Source of the DNA: Methylocystis rosea
GTDB lineage: Bacteria > Pseudomonadota > Alphaproteobacteria > Rhizobiales > Beijerinckiaceae
DNA: 64,000 bases
Direction of reading: 5' to 3'
Assembly (NCBI RefSeq): GCF_003855495.1
Contig: NZ_CP034086.1
Location: 2,641,501 to 2,705,500 of the forward strand
Shown here: in pieces, positions 52,217 to 60,977 of the stretch
How positions within the stretch are numbered: the first letter of the stretch is position 1
Layout: each line of letters begins with the position of its first letter
Translations under genes and position numbers: made by a program
Notes under the pieces: model-generated
What the model was told of the DNA's origin: nothing
The model's database searches: none
The model's input: only the letters and a program-made list of their open reading frames with translations

Positions 52217-53551
52217 TCATTTAATGCCGAGCGCCGCGTGAAAACGCATCGGCGCGCCATGCGAAGGCGTTACGAGTTCGCCTTCCCACATGACCTTGGC
52301 GCCGCGCACGAACGTCCCGACAGGCCAGCCAACGACTTCCTTGCCGTCATAGGGCGTCCAGCCGACGCGCGAAGCGATCCAGGAATTGCGGATCGTCTCG
52401 CGCCGCTGCATGTCGACGACGGTGAGATCGGCGTCGTAGCCCACCGCGACGCGCCCCTTGCCGGCGATGCCGAAGAGCCGCGCCGGACCGGCGCTGGTCA
52501 GGTCGACGAAGCGCTGCAAGGTCAATCGACCGGCGTTGACGTGATCGAGCAGCAGCGGAACGAGCGTCTGCACGCCCGTCATGCCTGAGGGGCTATTGGG
52601 ATAAGGCTTGGCCTTCTCTTCAAGCGTATGCGGCGCATGATCGGAGCCGAGCACATCGACGACGCCTTGCGCGACGCCGCGCCAGAGGGCTTCGCGGTGG
52701 CGCGCCTCGCGCACCGGCGGATTCATCTGCGCCAGCGTGCCGATCCGCGCATAGTCGCTCGCGTCCATCGTCAAATGATGCGGAGTCACTTCGACGCTGG
52801 CGATGTCCTTATGCTCGGCGAGCAGCGCGATCTCTTCTTCGGTCGTCACGTGCAGCACATGCACGAGGGCGCCCTTCTCGCGCGCGATGTTCATGAGCCG
52901 ACGCGTCGAGCGCACCGCCGTCTCGACGTCGCGCCAGACCGGATGCGACGACGGATCGCCGGAGATGCGCAACGACTTGCGCAGATTCAGCCGGTCTTCG
53001 TCTTCGCTGTGAAAGGCGGCGCGCCGGCGCGTATGCGACAGCACTTCCGCGATGCCGGCGTCGTCGGCGATGAGCAGCGAGCCGGTCGAGGAGCCCATGA
53101 ACACTTTGACGCCGGCCGCGCCAGGAAGCCGCTCCAATTCGCTGAGGTCACGGGCGTTCTCATGCGTGCCGCCGACCCAGAAGGCGAAATCGCAATGCAT
53201 GCGACCGGTGGCGCGCGCCACCTTGTCGGCCAGCTCCGCTTCGCCTGTCGTCAGCGGATTGGTGTTGGGCATGTCGAAAACGCCGACGACGCCGCCCAGA
53301 ACCGCGCCGCGCGACCCCGATTCAAGGTCTTCCTTATGCGAGGCGCCGGGCTCGCGGAAATGCACTTGGCTGTCGATGACGCCGGGCAGAATATGCAGGC
53401 CGCGACAGTCGATCGTCTCACCGGCCGAGGCGCGAGACAGATCGCCGATCTCGGCGATCTTGCCGTCGCGAAGGCCGACGTCGCGGGCGCCCTCCCCGTC
53501 CTGATTGACGAGCGCGCCGCCGGAGAGGATGACGTCGAAAACCTGCGGCAT
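52217..53551 (-). CDS. pyrC: Dihydroorotase
   Basis: 444 aa from ATG 53551 (longer frame to 53689 overlaps the divergent gene). Amidohydrolase fold, third step of pyrimidine synthesis: carbamoyl-aspartate to dihydroorotate. Visible: DSQVHFREPGASHKEDL (metal-site loop), GVKVFMGS with the carboxylated Lys, VTPHHLTM, and catalytic Asp in LGSDHAPHT. The first metal His of the canonical D-x-H-x-H is Gln here (D-S-Q-V-H); I recall the same in other alphaproteobacterial members, so the protein may rely on another metal arrangement. pyrB is not adjacent. Confidence 0.85.
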   Translation of the reverse strand: MPQVFDVILSGGALVNQDGEGARDVGLRDGKIAEIGDLSRASAGETIDCRGLHILPGVIDSQVHFREPGASHKEDLESGSRGAVLGGVVGVFDMPNTNPLTTGEAELADKVARATGRMHCDFAFWVGGTHENARDLSELERLPGAAGVKVFMGSSTGSLLIADDAGIAEVLSHTRRRAAFHSEDEDRLNLRKSLRISGDPSSHPVWRDVETAVRSTRRLMNIAREKGALVHVLHVTTEEEIALLAEHKDIASVEVTPHHLTMDASDYARIGTLAQMNPPVREARHREALWRGVAQGVVDVLGSDHAPHTLEEKAKPYPNSPSGMTGVQTLVPLLLDHVNAGRLTLQRFVDLTSAGPARLFGIAGKGRVAVGYDADLTVVDMQRRETIRNSWIASRVGWTPYDGKEVVGWPVGTFVRGAKVMWEGELVTPSHGAPMRFHAALGIK

Positions 53552-53655
53552 GAGTGGCGCCTCGCTTGCGATGTCGTCGCGGGGTGGAGTTTTGTTGCTA
53601 ATGCGCCAAAGGCGCGCGAGACTCAAGCAGCTGGCGGCGGAGGCGGAAGAGAGAC

Positions 53656-54486
53656 ATGACGACGGCGATTCTGCTCGATGACCGCGCAATCATCGAGGTT
53701 GCGGGCGAAGACGCAGGCAAGTTCCTGCATAATCTGGTGACCAACGACGTAGCTGCGCTCAAGCCCGGAGAGGCGCGCTACGCCGCGTTGCTGACGCCGC
53801 AGGGCAAGATTTTGTTCGATTTTCTGGTCTTTGCCGCGGGCGAAGGAGGCTATCTGCTTGACTGTCCGCTCGCCCTTGCCGCCGATCTCGAAAAACGTCT
53901 GAACATTTACAAGCTGCGTTCGAAAGTGACGGTGACGAACCGCAGCGGCGACCTCGAAGCGATCGCCTTTCCCGACTCGACCGAAGCGCCGAAGGTCGAG
54001 GCCGTCGTCATCGCCGCCGATCCGCGCGGTCCGCTTGGATTCCGCGCCATCGCGGCAAAAGGCAAGATACCGACGCAGGACGGGCGGAGCGCCTACGAGG
54101 CCCGGCGCATTCATGCCGGCGTGCCGCTCGGCGGCGTCGATTTCGACTATGGCGCAACCTTTCCGCACGAAGCCAATATGGATCTCCTCGCCGGGATCGA
54201 TTTCAAGAAAGGCTGTTTTGTCGGCCAGGAGGTCGTGTCGCGGATGAAGCATCGCGGCTTGGTGCGCCGGCGGGTCGCGCCCTACCGCGCGCAAGGCGAA
54301 GCGCCGGCGCCGGGCGAAGCGATCCACATCGGCGGCGTCGAAATCGGGGTCACGGGGTCGCGGCTCGCCGATGAAGGCTTGGCGATGGTGCGACTCGACC
54401 GTCTCGCCGAGGCGAGGGAGAAAGGCCAGTCGCCAGTAGCCGGGGGAGTCGCCCTCGATTTTGATACGGAAAAAGACGCGCTTTAG
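53656..54486 (+). CDS. ygfZ: YgfZ/GcvT-domain folate-binding protein
   Basis: 276 aa. Tetrahydrofolate-binding fold related to GcvT; the family motif K-G-C-[FY]-x-G-Q-E is present as KGCFVGQEVVSRM (about 185). N-terminal IEVAGEDAGKFLHNLVTNDV and GPLGFRAI match. YgfZ/IBA57-type proteins help build or repair Fe-S clusters, for example in radical-SAM enzymes. Start ATG 53656, divergent from pyrC with 104 nt between. Confidence 0.9.
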   Translation: MTTAILLDDRAIIEVAGEDAGKFLHNLVTNDVAALKPGEARYAALLTPQGKILFDFLVFAAGEGGYLLDCPLALAADLEKRLNIYKLRSKVTVTNRSGDLEAIAFPDSTEAPKVEAVVIAADPRGPLGFRAIAAKGKIPTQDGRSAYEARRIHAGVPLGGVDFDYGATFPHEANMDLLAGIDFKKGCFVGQEVVSRMKHRGLVRRRVAPYRAQGEAPAPGEAIHIGGVEIGVTGSRLADEGLAMVRLDRLAEAREKGQSPVAGGVALDFDTEKDAL

Positions 54487-54544
54487 GCCGAGTGAGGAAG
54501 ACGACTGAGCGCGGCGTCAGCCGCGAAATCCGATAGAACGGCAA

Positions 54545-54567
54545 AAGGCCCACGCGCGGCGGGCCTT
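54545..54567. terminator. Weak terminator-like stem after ygfZ
   Basis: AAGGCCC (54545-54551) and GGGCCTT (54561-54567) form a 7-bp stem with a 9-nt loop, without a clear T-run. It lies between ygfZ and the convergent small membrane gene and may serve both. Confidence 0.45.
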
Positions 54568-54608
54568 CATCTACTATCTCTCGATACTATCTTCTCCGAG
54601 CAGCGGAT

Positions 54609-54770
54609 TTACCGCACCCAGGAATCCAGCGCGACATCCATGGCGCGGACGAGCGCCACATTGCCGAAGAGAATGACCGCAATCGCGAGCGCGACGTAAA
54701 ACACGTCGGTTAATGCAAGATGTCCAGCCGCACGCTCGGCGACGTCCCGTTCAGTCGGCTGCACATCCAT
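54609..54770 (-). CDS. Small single-TM protein of unknown function
   Basis: 53 aa from ATG 54770 (GGAAGATC just upstream). An acidic N-terminus (MDVQPTERDVAERAAGHLAL) is followed by one TM helix (about 22-44: DVFYVALAIAVILFGNVALV). No family recognised. A frame extension to 54854 lacks a ribosome site. It sits alone between ygfZ and the C1-transfer locus. Confidence 0.55.
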   Translation of the reverse strand: MDVQPTERDVAERAAGHLALTDVFYVALAIAVILFGNVALVRAMDVALDSWVR

Positions 54771-55100
54771 CTGATCTTCCTTCCAGCGTAAAAATGTATC
54801 GTACTGGTCGCTTTTCGCACAAAACCCGCCTGCTTGATGTGCGGAAACACACAAGCGATGCTCAACGCTTCAGCAGCCGATTGGTTGCCTTAATAAACCC
54901 ACAAAGATTGAAATTTTGTGACATTGACCTCAAACTTCCTGGCCAAGCGGTTCGCGTCCGCGACACGCTGCGACGCGGCCCGGCTTTCGTTTCGGCGGAA
55001 AGCTCTATAAGTTCAGGCTCGAACCGGCTGCAGGCTCATGCTTAGAACGGCCGGGCAAGGGTGGACAGCGCCACAGAGCGAAAGAAGGGAAGGGCCACAA
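54771..55100. other. Non-coding region before mch
   Basis: About 330 nt. The left part has AT-rich sequence (for example TTGAAATTTTGTGACATTG near 54910-54930) that could carry the mch promoter. No intact gene, terminator or known operator was found. An in-frame ATG at 55038 opens the mch frame early, but the ribosome site supports GTG 55101. Confidence 0.4.
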
Positions 55101-56081
55101 GTGAGCGGAAGCCTGAACATCAGCGGCCGTACGACCGAAAGCGTCAACGCTCTCGCGGGCGCGATGGTCGACCGTCTCGTCGCCGGCGCGGCGAAATATC
55201 GGATCGCCGTCGAGCGCGGCAGTCTCGGCGAATTGCTGATCGACGCCGGCGCCAAGGTCCCGGGCGGCATTGAGGCCGGCCTGCTGCTGACCGAGATCTG
55301 CATGGGCGGACTTGGGCGCGTCACCCTCTCCCACGCGCCGGCTGCGCCCAAATGGCCGTTTTGGCTGACCGTGACCAGCGCCGATCCCGTCGTCGCCTGC
55401 CTTGCCAGCCAATACGCCGGCTGGAGCCTGAGCCACGAGAAATTCTTCGCTCTCGGGTCGGGCCCAGGCCGCGCCCAGGCGCGGGCCGAAAAGCTCTTCG
55501 ATGAGCTGTCGTATCGCGATCTCGCCGACCGCGTCACCATCGTCCTCGAAAGCGCTTCGCCGCCGCCCAAGGAAGTCGTCGAAAAGGTCGCCGCGCGCTC
55601 AGGCGTGACGCCAGACAAAGTCGCCTTCATTTATGCCCCGACGCAGTCGCTCGCCGGCGGCGTTCAGGTGGTCGGCCGGGTGCTCGAAGTCGCGTTGCAC
55701 AAGGCGCATGAGCTGCATTTTCCGCTCGACGACATTATCGACGGCGTCGCGACGGCGCCGCTCTCGCCGCCCCACCCCGACTTCGTGCAGGCGATGGGCC
55801 GCACCAATGACGCGATCATTTATGCGGGGCGCGCGCATCTTTTCGTGAAGGGCTCGGCGGCCGCCGCCAAGGAGCTCGCCGAGAAGCTGCCGAGCGACAC
55901 CTCGCGCGACTACGGCCGGCCATTCGCCGAAATCTTCAAGGCTTATAAGGGCGACTTCTATAAGATCGACGGCAGCCTGTTTTCGCCGGCCGAAGCGCTG
56001 GTGACGGCGGTCGAGACCGGCGAAACCTTCCGCGCCGGCGAGGTCAATCTGGCGCTGCTCGATAAATCGTTTGGCGGGTGA
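55101..56081 (+). CDS. mch: Methenyltetrahydromethanopterin cyclohydrolase
   Basis: 326 aa from GTG 55101, which follows GGAAGGG and gives the usual family length; ATG 55038 would add 21 unrelated residues. Converts methenyl-H4MPT to formyl-H4MPT in the cytoplasmic formaldehyde oxidation path. Typical blocks: [87 protein letters not shown]. First gene of the same-strand group mch-ATPgrasp-CitG-like-fae-fae. H4MPT use by a bacterium is a methylotroph marker. Confidence 0.96.
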   Translation: MSGSLNISGRTTESVNALAGAMVDRLVAGAAKYRIAVERGSLGELLIDAGAKVPGGIEAGLLLTEICMGGLGRVTLSHAPAAPKWPFWLTVTSADPVVACLASQYAGWSLSHEKFFALGSGPGRAQARAEKLFDELSYRDLADRVTIVLESASPPPKEVVEKVAARSGVTPDKVAFIYAPTQSLAGGVQVVGRVLEVALHKAHELHFPLDDIIDGVATAPLSPPHPDFVQAMGRTNDAIIYAGRAHLFVKGSAAAAKELAEKLPSDTSRDYGRPFAEIFKAYKGDFYKIDGSLFSPAEALVTAVETGETFRAGEVNLALLDKSFGG

Positions 56082-56096
56082 TCGCCGGGGCGTTTT

Positions 56097-57053
56097 GTGA
56101 CTGCGTTCGACCTGCTCGATAGATCCGACCCCACCGCTCCGAGCGAGGATAGAGGGCCGCCGCCGCGCGTGGCGGTCTTCACCGACAAGCTCGATTGGCA
56201 TGTGATCCGCACGCTCCGCGCCTTGCGCAGGCAAGGCGCAACGGCCGTCGCCGTAAGGCTCTCCGCCTGCAAGATCGAGACGGGCCGCGCCCACGGGCTC
56301 ATCATCCCCGGATTTCGCGACCTGCCCGATCTCGCCATCGTTCGCGCCATCGGCGATGGGTCGCTGGAAGCGATCACCATGCGGCTCGGCGTCCTGCACG
56401 CCCTGGAGGCGCTCGGCGTTCCGGTGCTCAACAGCGCGCGCGCGATCGAACGCTGCACCGATAAATCCATGGCGAGCTTTCTTTTGGCGCAGGCCGGACT
56501 GCCGACGCCGCAGACTTTCGCGGCGCAGACTCTCGCGCAGGCGCGCGCCATCGCGCGGCGCGAATGCGCCCAGGGCCCCCTCGTGATGAAGCCGCTTTTC
56601 GGGGCGCAGGGCTGGGGTCTGCGGTTGATCGAAAACGACAGCGATCTGCCGTCGCTACAGGACGCGCGCGGCGTGTTCTACCTGCAGCGCTTCGTCGGCC
56701 CGGCGCGGCCGCCGTTCGAAGACATGCGTATTCTCGTTTCGGGCGGCGACATCATCGCGGCCATGCGCAGGCGCTCGAGCCATTGGATCACCAATGTGCG
56801 GCAGGGGGCGAAGCCGCTCGCCGTCGAGCCGTCAGAGCGGGAGGCGGAGATCGCGCTCGCCGCCGCCGCGGCGCTGGGCGTCGATTTCGCCGGCGTCGAC
56901 ATCATCAATGATGAGCGGGGCGCGCCGCTTGTTCTTGAAGTCAACAGCATGGCGGGCTGGAGCGGACTGCAGCGGGTGACGCCCTTCTCGATCGCCGACA
57001 GAGTCACGGCCGACGCGCTTGCGCAGATGACGCGCATGCGCCTTCGCGGCTGA
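56097..57053 (+). CDS. ATP-grasp (RimK-like) protein of the H4MPT gene cluster
   Basis: 318 aa. ATP-grasp fold: LMK-type lysine loop RCTDKSMASFLLAQAGLPTPQTF, GPLVMKPLFGAQGWGL, and the metal site DFAGVDIINDERGAPLVLEVNSMAGWSGLQ. Orthologues sit between mch and the CitG-like gene in methylotrophs (orf5 of the Methylobacterium cluster). By analogy with archaeal MptN it may add a glutamate to the pterin cofactor; this is inference. Start is GTG 56097, 15 nt after mch. Confidence 0.85.
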   Translation: MTAFDLLDRSDPTAPSEDRGPPPRVAVFTDKLDWHVIRTLRALRRQGATAVAVRLSACKIETGRAHGLIIPGFRDLPDLAIVRAIGDGSLEAITMRLGVLHALEALGVPVLNSARAIERCTDKSMASFLLAQAGLPTPQTFAAQTLAQARAIARRECAQGPLVMKPLFGAQGWGLRLIENDSDLPSLQDARGVFYLQRFVGPARPPFEDMRILVSGGDIIAAMRRRSSHWITNVRQGAKPLAVEPSEREAEIALAAAAALGVDFAGVDIINDERGAPLVLEVNSMAGWSGLQRVTPFSIADRVTADALAQMTRMRLRG

Positions 57054-57054
57054 C

Positions 57055-57930
57055 GTGGCGAATTTCGCGGCCGACCCGCAGGAGATCGCGACGGGCTTTC
57101 TCGCCGCCTGCGAGGCGGAGCTGCAGGCGCCCAAGCCCGGCAACGTCCATGTCTTCGCCGACGGCCATGGCATGACCACGGCGGATTTCCTCGCCAGCGC
57201 CAAGGCCGCCGCGCCCTTCATCGCAGCGGCGCAATCGACCGTTGGCGCGCGCATCGCCGGCGCGGTCGAGGCGACGCGGGCGCGAGTCGGGCAGAACACC
57301 AATCTCGGCATTATCTTGCTCTGCGCGCCGCTGGCCCAGGCCGCCGCGACCGCGCAAAGCGCCGATCTACGCCGGGAGACCGGGCGCGTCCTGCAGGCGC
57401 TCGACATCAACGACGCCGCCGACGCCTTTCGCGCTATCGCCCAGGCGCGGCCGGCGGGACTTGGAGATGCGCCGCAGCACGACGTCCATGCGCCGGCGCA
57501 AACGACTCTCCTCGAAGCGATGCGGGCGGCCGCCGACCGCGACCGCATCGCCTGGCAATACGCCAACGGCTTTGGTGATATCTTCGGCCTTGGCCTTACG
57601 ACCCTCGCGGAGGCGCGCGCGCGAAGCGCCGATGCGGCGCTCGGAACGCTGAGCGTGTATGCGGCCTTTCTCGCCGCTTTTCCGGATAGCCATATTGCGC
57701 GCAAACATGGAGCCGCCGCCGCCGAGGCGGTCCGCGGCGAGGCGGCGCGTTTTGAAGAGAGTTTCAAGAGCGCGAAAGGCCGCGCGGCGGCGTTCGAACT
57801 GGCGTTGGACTTCGATCGCGCGCTCAAACAGCGTGGGTTGAATCCCGGCACAAGCGCCGATCTGACCGTCGCGGTTCTTTTCGCCGATTATCTTGGGGCC
57901 ATCTTGGCAAGGCCGCGCAAAAATGGTTGA
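57055..57930 (+). CDS. Triphosphoribosyl-dephospho-CoA synthase-like protein (H4MPT cluster)
   Basis: 291 aa. CitG/MdcB-type all-helical fold: LEAPKPGNVHxF appears as LQAPKPGNVHVFADGHGMTTADFLASA, then VGQNTNLGIILLCAPLA and DALSVYAAFLAAFPDSHIARKHG-like sequence with KHG. It is orf7 of the methylotroph H4MPT cluster. A dephospho-CoA prosthetic group is not needed here, so it likely transfers a similar phosphoribosyl unit in the making of methanopterin or methanofuran; unproven. Start GTG 57055, 1 nt after the ATP-grasp stop. Confidence 0.85.
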   Translation: MANFAADPQEIATGFLAACEAELQAPKPGNVHVFADGHGMTTADFLASAKAAAPFIAAAQSTVGARIAGAVEATRARVGQNTNLGIILLCAPLAQAAATAQSADLRRETGRVLQALDINDAADAFRAIAQARPAGLGDAPQHDVHAPAQTTLLEAMRAAADRDRIAWQYANGFGDIFGLGLTTLAEARARSADAALGTLSVYAAFLAAFPDSHIARKHGAAAAEAVRGEAARFEESFKSAKGRAAAFELALDFDRALKQRGLNPGTSADLTVAVLFADYLGAILARPRKNG

Positions 57931-58067
57931 GTCCGCCGCGCGCGGGATGGACTCGCGGCTATCTGACCACCGGTCGGATCGGGCTTTTTCGCTCGGCGCC
58001 GAAGAGGGGATAGAGTCGCTCGGGGCCGAATGGCGCGCGCGATCATGAGGAATTCTGGGAGGAACAC

Positions 58068-58577
58068 ATGGCTTTAATCAACAAAATGCTGGTCGGCGAG
58101 TCGCTGGTCGGCGACGGCAATGAAGTTGCGCATATCGACCTGATCATGGGTCCGCGCGGTTCGGCGGCCGAGCTCGCCTTCGCCAATGCGCTCGTCAACA
58201 ACAAGGACGGCTTCACGACGCTGCTCGCCGTCGTCGCCCCGAACCTGCTGTGCAAGCCCAACACGATCCTCTTCAACAAGGTGACGATCAAGGGCGCCAA
58301 GCAGGCCGTGCAGATGTTCGGTCCGGCGCAGCATGGCGTCGCCAAGGCGGTTGCGGATTCGGTCGCCGAGGGCGTGATCCCGGTCGACGAAGCCGACGAC
58401 ATCTTCATTGCGGTCGGCGTGTTCATTCACTGGGACGCTTCGGACGACAAGAAGATCCAGGACTATAATTATACCGCGACGAAGGAAGCGATCGCGCGCG
58501 CCGTCAAGGGCGAGCCGAAGGCTTCGGAAGTCGTCGCCAAGCGCAACGAAGCCAAGCACCCCTTCGCGCCGAACTGA
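58068..58577 (+). CDS. fae: Formaldehyde-activating enzyme (copy 1)
   Basis: 169 aa. Catalyses condensation of formaldehyde with H4MPT to methylene-H4MPT. Near-perfect Fae sequence: [12 protein letters not shown] with catalytic His22, [72 protein letters not shown]. Start ATG 58068 follows GGGAGGAA. Strong ribosome site and its own upstream gap of 137 nt suggest high expression. A stem-loop follows at 58597; copy 2 starts 258 nt after its stop. Confidence 0.98.
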   Translation: MALINKMLVGESLVGDGNEVAHIDLIMGPRGSAAELAFANALVNNKDGFTTLLAVVAPNLLCKPNTILFNKVTIKGAKQAVQMFGPAQHGVAKAVADSVAEGVIPVDEADDIFIAVGVFIHWDASDDKKIQDYNYTATKEAIARAVKGEPKASEVVAKRNEAKHPFAPN

Positions 58578-58835
58578 ACCGCGTAGAACATGCGCAGCGG
58601 GGAGCCCAACGCTCCCCGCCGCCGCGCTCGCAGCCGACCGACGCCGCCGCTTAAGCGGCCAAGCATCAGGCTGCAAAACGATGACGCCGCAGCGTTCTAA
58701 AGTCTGGCGCGCGGGGGCGGCCGCCAGCAGAAATTTCGTCTTCTCTGAGGGAAGGCGCAACCAGCAATAGGGGCATTCCGCGCGCGCAAAGTCGAAGACG
58801 CCGCAGGGACGCGAACGCACCGGAAGGGATGGATT
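58578..58835. other. Intergenic region between the two fae genes with a 9-bp stem
   Basis: Perfect arms GCGGGGAGC (58597-58605) and GCTCCCCGC (58611-58619), loop CCAAC, lie 20 nt after the fae stop; no T-run follows, so it may stabilise the fae messenger or act as an intermediate terminator. The remaining 215 nt hold no gene and probably the promoter of the second fae (a -10-like stretch was not clear). Confidence 0.55.
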
Positions 58836-59405
58836 ATGGCTTCGTTCTTTGAGAAAATACTGGGCGCGCTTTTTCCGAAGCCGTCATCCGGCTTCACGTC
58901 CAGCAGCGGCAAGACCAGCGTCGGCGAATCGCTCGTCGGCGACGGCAATGAGGTCGCGCACATCGACCTGATCATGGGTCCACGCGGCTCCGCCGCCGAG
59001 AAGGCCTTCGCCAACGGCCTCGTCAACAACAAGGACGGCTTCACGACGCTGCTCGCGGTCGTCGCGCCGAACCTGTTGGTGAAGCCCTATACGATGATGT
59101 TCAACAAGGTGACCATCAAGAACGCCAAACAGGCCGTTCAGATGTTCGGCCCGGCGCAATATGGCGTGGCCAAAGCGGTCGCCGACAGCCTCGCCGAGGG
59201 CGTCATTCCGATGAGCCAGGCGGACGATCTCTTCATTTGCGTCGGCGTGTTCATCCATTGGGACGCCAATGACGATCAGAAGATTCAGGACTTCAACTAC
59301 ACGGCGACGAAGGAAGCCATCGCCCGCGCGATGAAAGGCGATCCGAGCGCGCGCAGCGTGTTGTCGGCCCGCGTCACCGCGAAACATCCTTTCGCCGCCA
59401 ACTGA
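58836..59405 (+). CDS. Formaldehyde-activating enzyme homologue (copy 2, N-terminally extended)
   Basis: 189 aa. About 80 % identical by eye to copy 1 from residue 27 on, with catalytic His42 in [12 protein letters not shown] and the same [13 protein letters not shown] and TATKEAI blocks. It has 20 extra residues ([20 protein letters not shown]), amphipathic at first, that could target it to a partner or membrane surface. It probably has Fae activity or a formaldehyde-sensing role as in other fae paralogues. Start ATG 58836 follows GGAAGGG. Its terminator lies at 59426. Confidence 0.93.
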   Translation: MASFFEKILGALFPKPSSGFTSSSGKTSVGESLVGDGNEVAHIDLIMGPRGSAAEKAFANGLVNNKDGFTTLLAVVAPNLLVKPYTMMFNKVTIKNAKQAVQMFGPAQYGVAKAVADSLAEGVIPMSQADDLFICVGVFIHWDANDDQKIQDFNYTATKEAIARAMKGDPSARSVLSARVTAKHPFAAN

Positions 59406-60144
59406 GCTTTGGCGGTTCGCTTGACAAGGGAGCCTCAGGGCTCCCTTTTTTTTTGTGCGCCGACGCGAAGCGGTCGAGGTCGGCGCGCGTCAGAGCGCCA
59501 TCGTGCAGCGCCGTCGCGACCAGCGCGCCAGCGGCGCCAATCGCTTCAAGCCGTTCAAGATCGTCCGCGTCGCGAACGCCGCCTGCGGCAAAGACGCGCC
59601 GATCGCCGGCGCGCGCGATGATTTGCGAGACGCGCGCAAAGTCGGGACCCGCGCTGACGCCGACGCGCGTGAGCGTCATGACGATGATCCGACGCGGCCA
59701 CAGCTTGGGGGATTGGTCCAGCGCATCGGGACCCAAAAAAAACTCGTCGCGAAAATCGAGCGAGAGAACGACATTGGGATCATGCGTCGCGGCATGCAGG
59801 GAGTCGCTGTCGCGCAAGGATTCGCTGCCGATCACACAGTTGATGCGCGCTGCGCCGCGCCAGTCGCAGGACGCGGCGCCGGCGTCGACCATGAAGCGCA
59901 GCGCTGGGAAGCATTCGGACAACGCGCCGATCTCGCGGCGGTTGTCGCCGCGTCCCTCGATCGCATCGAGATCGGCGATATAGATTTTCTCGAATGGATG
60001 AAGCGTCAGGAAACCGGCGACGACATCGGCCGGCGCACTTGTCGACGCAAGCGGCGTAGAGATTGGCTTGTAGATGTCGCGGGCGCCGGCGCGGGCGCGC
60101 ATGACCGCGCCGTTGCGAATATCGATGACGGGGATGATCTGCAT
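59374..60144 (-). CDS. HisA-like TIM-barrel protein of the H4MPT locus (COG1411 type)
   Basis: 256 aa, (beta/alpha)8 barrel of the HisA/HisF family: [18 protein letters not shown] at the start, [54 protein letters not shown] (phosphate loop) and [11 protein letters not shown]. It lacks the HisA product-site residues I would expect and sits with H4MPT genes, so it is more likely a methanopterin/methanofuran synthesis enzyme of unknown step than histidine HisA. The last 28 codons cover the fae terminator and overlap the convergent fae2 by 32 nt. ATG 60144. Confidence 0.82.
   Translation of the reverse strand: MQIIPVIDIRNGAVMRARAGARDIYKPISTPLASTSAPADVVAGFLTLHPFEKIYIADLDAIEGRGDNRREIGALSECFPALRFMVDAGAASCDWRGAARINCVIGSESLRDSDSLHAATHDPNVVLSLDFRDEFFLGPDALDQSPKLWPRRIIVMTLTRVGVSAGPDFARVSQIIARAGDRRVFAAGGVRDADDLERLEAIGAAGALVATALHDGALTRADLDRFASAHKKKGSPEAPLSSEPPKLSWRRKDVSR
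59426..59454 (+). terminator. Rho-independent terminator of fae copy 2, inside the HisA-like gene
   Basis: Arms AAGGGAGCC (59426-59434) and GGCTCCCTT (59439-59447), loop TCAG, followed by about nine T. On the minus strand the same bases encode KKKGSPEAP near the end of the HisA-like protein. It is a strong terminator for fae2. Confidence 0.92.
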
Positions 60145-60189
60145 GGGGCATTATAGCGCGTCGCGATCCTGCGACGTCCGGCGAGCCTC

Positions 60190-60810
60190 ATGATTCATCT
60201 TAGCCTGCGTCTTGCGCTTTTCTTGCTCGTTTTCGCCGACGCCGCTGCGGCGCAGGCGCCGCCCCTACAGAGCCAGCCCGATTGGCCGTGCCGACAGGTG
60301 CGCGTGCCCGAGGTCGCGGTCGGGGGCGTCTGGGCCGGTCCGCCGCTCGACGCCGCTATGAAACATTGGCGCGATGATGCGACGATCGCCGATCTCGTCA
60401 CGCGCCTCGCGCAGCGACGCACGCAGATGGACGAAGCAGAGACGCTTATCGCGCAGTTCGCCAAATCGGCGGGCGACAAGCGCAAGGAGCGCCTGACGAC
60501 GCTGTTCGCCGGCGTCTATGAGCGCATGAATGACGAGCGGCGCGACCTGGTCAACGGGCTCGATCGTTTAGGCCGGCGGCTGAAAGCCATGGCGGAGACG
60601 GCGCGCCAGGAGACGCAGACGCTGCGCGAACTGCAGGATCAAAAGCCCCCGGACCCCGAAGCGATGAAAAAGGCGAGCGAAGCCGTGCAGTGGCGGCTGC
60701 GCCTCTTCGAGGAGCAGCGGCGCATGGTCGGCTATGTGTGCGAAAGCCCGGCGCTGATCGAGCAACGTTTTGGAACGCTCGCGCGCGCCATCCAGCAGGC
60801 GATGGAGTGA
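60190..60810 (+). CDS. Exported coiled-coil protein of unknown function
   Basis: 206 aa. Signal peptide 1-21 (MIHLSLRLALFLLVFADAAA). After a Cys (DWPCRQVRVPEVAVGGVWAGPPLD), nearly all helix: about 65-180 predict coiled coil (MDEAETLIAQFAKSAGDKRKERL, DRLGRRLKAMAETARQETQTL), and a second Cys near the end (YVCESP). Start ATG 60190. Divergent from the HisA-like gene (45 nt) and convergent with the xox genes. Its position between H4MPT and methanol-oxidation genes suggests a methylotrophy-linked role, but nothing in it tells the function. Confidence 0.72.
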   Translation: MIHLSLRLALFLLVFADAAAAQAPPLQSQPDWPCRQVRVPEVAVGGVWAGPPLDAAMKHWRDDATIADLVTRLAQRRTQMDEAETLIAQFAKSAGDKRKERLTTLFAGVYERMNDERRDLVNGLDRLGRRLKAMAETARQETQTLRELQDQKPPDPEAMKKASEAVQWRLRLFEEQRRMVGYVCESPALIEQRFGTLARAIQQAME

Positions 60811-60842
60811 GCGGCGGACCCCATTGATCTGCTGGTTTGCGT

Positions 60843-60951
60843 GTCATTCCCGGCAGGCCCACGGCCTGACCGGGAATCCAGAAGTGTGAGTGAGCGCTGG
60901 CCTTGCTCTGGATTCCCGATCGCTTCGCTCAGGCGAAGCGTCGGGAATGAC
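60843..60951. repeat. 109-nt hairpin-rich dispersed repeat, copy 3
   Basis: Arms GTCATTCCCG and CGGGAATGAC are perfect and extend outward to GTGTCATT...AATGACAC. Inside: CAGGCC-cac-GGCCTG, GGGAATCCAGA / CTCTGGATTCCC and a CGCTTCGC-tcag-GCGAAGCG hairpin. Identical in length and layout to copy 1 at 3384. It lies 32 nt after the exported coiled-coil gene and just before the convergent CXXCW gene, where it may also terminate both. Confidence 0.9.
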
Positions 60952-60977
60952 ACCCCAGCCTCAATTGAAATCGCGCC

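Noticed and set aside
59374..60144. Assignment of the HisA-like gene as histidine-pathway hisA
   Set aside because: No his genes nearby; linkage to mch/fae and divergent barrel residues point to the H4MPT-associated COG1411 group.
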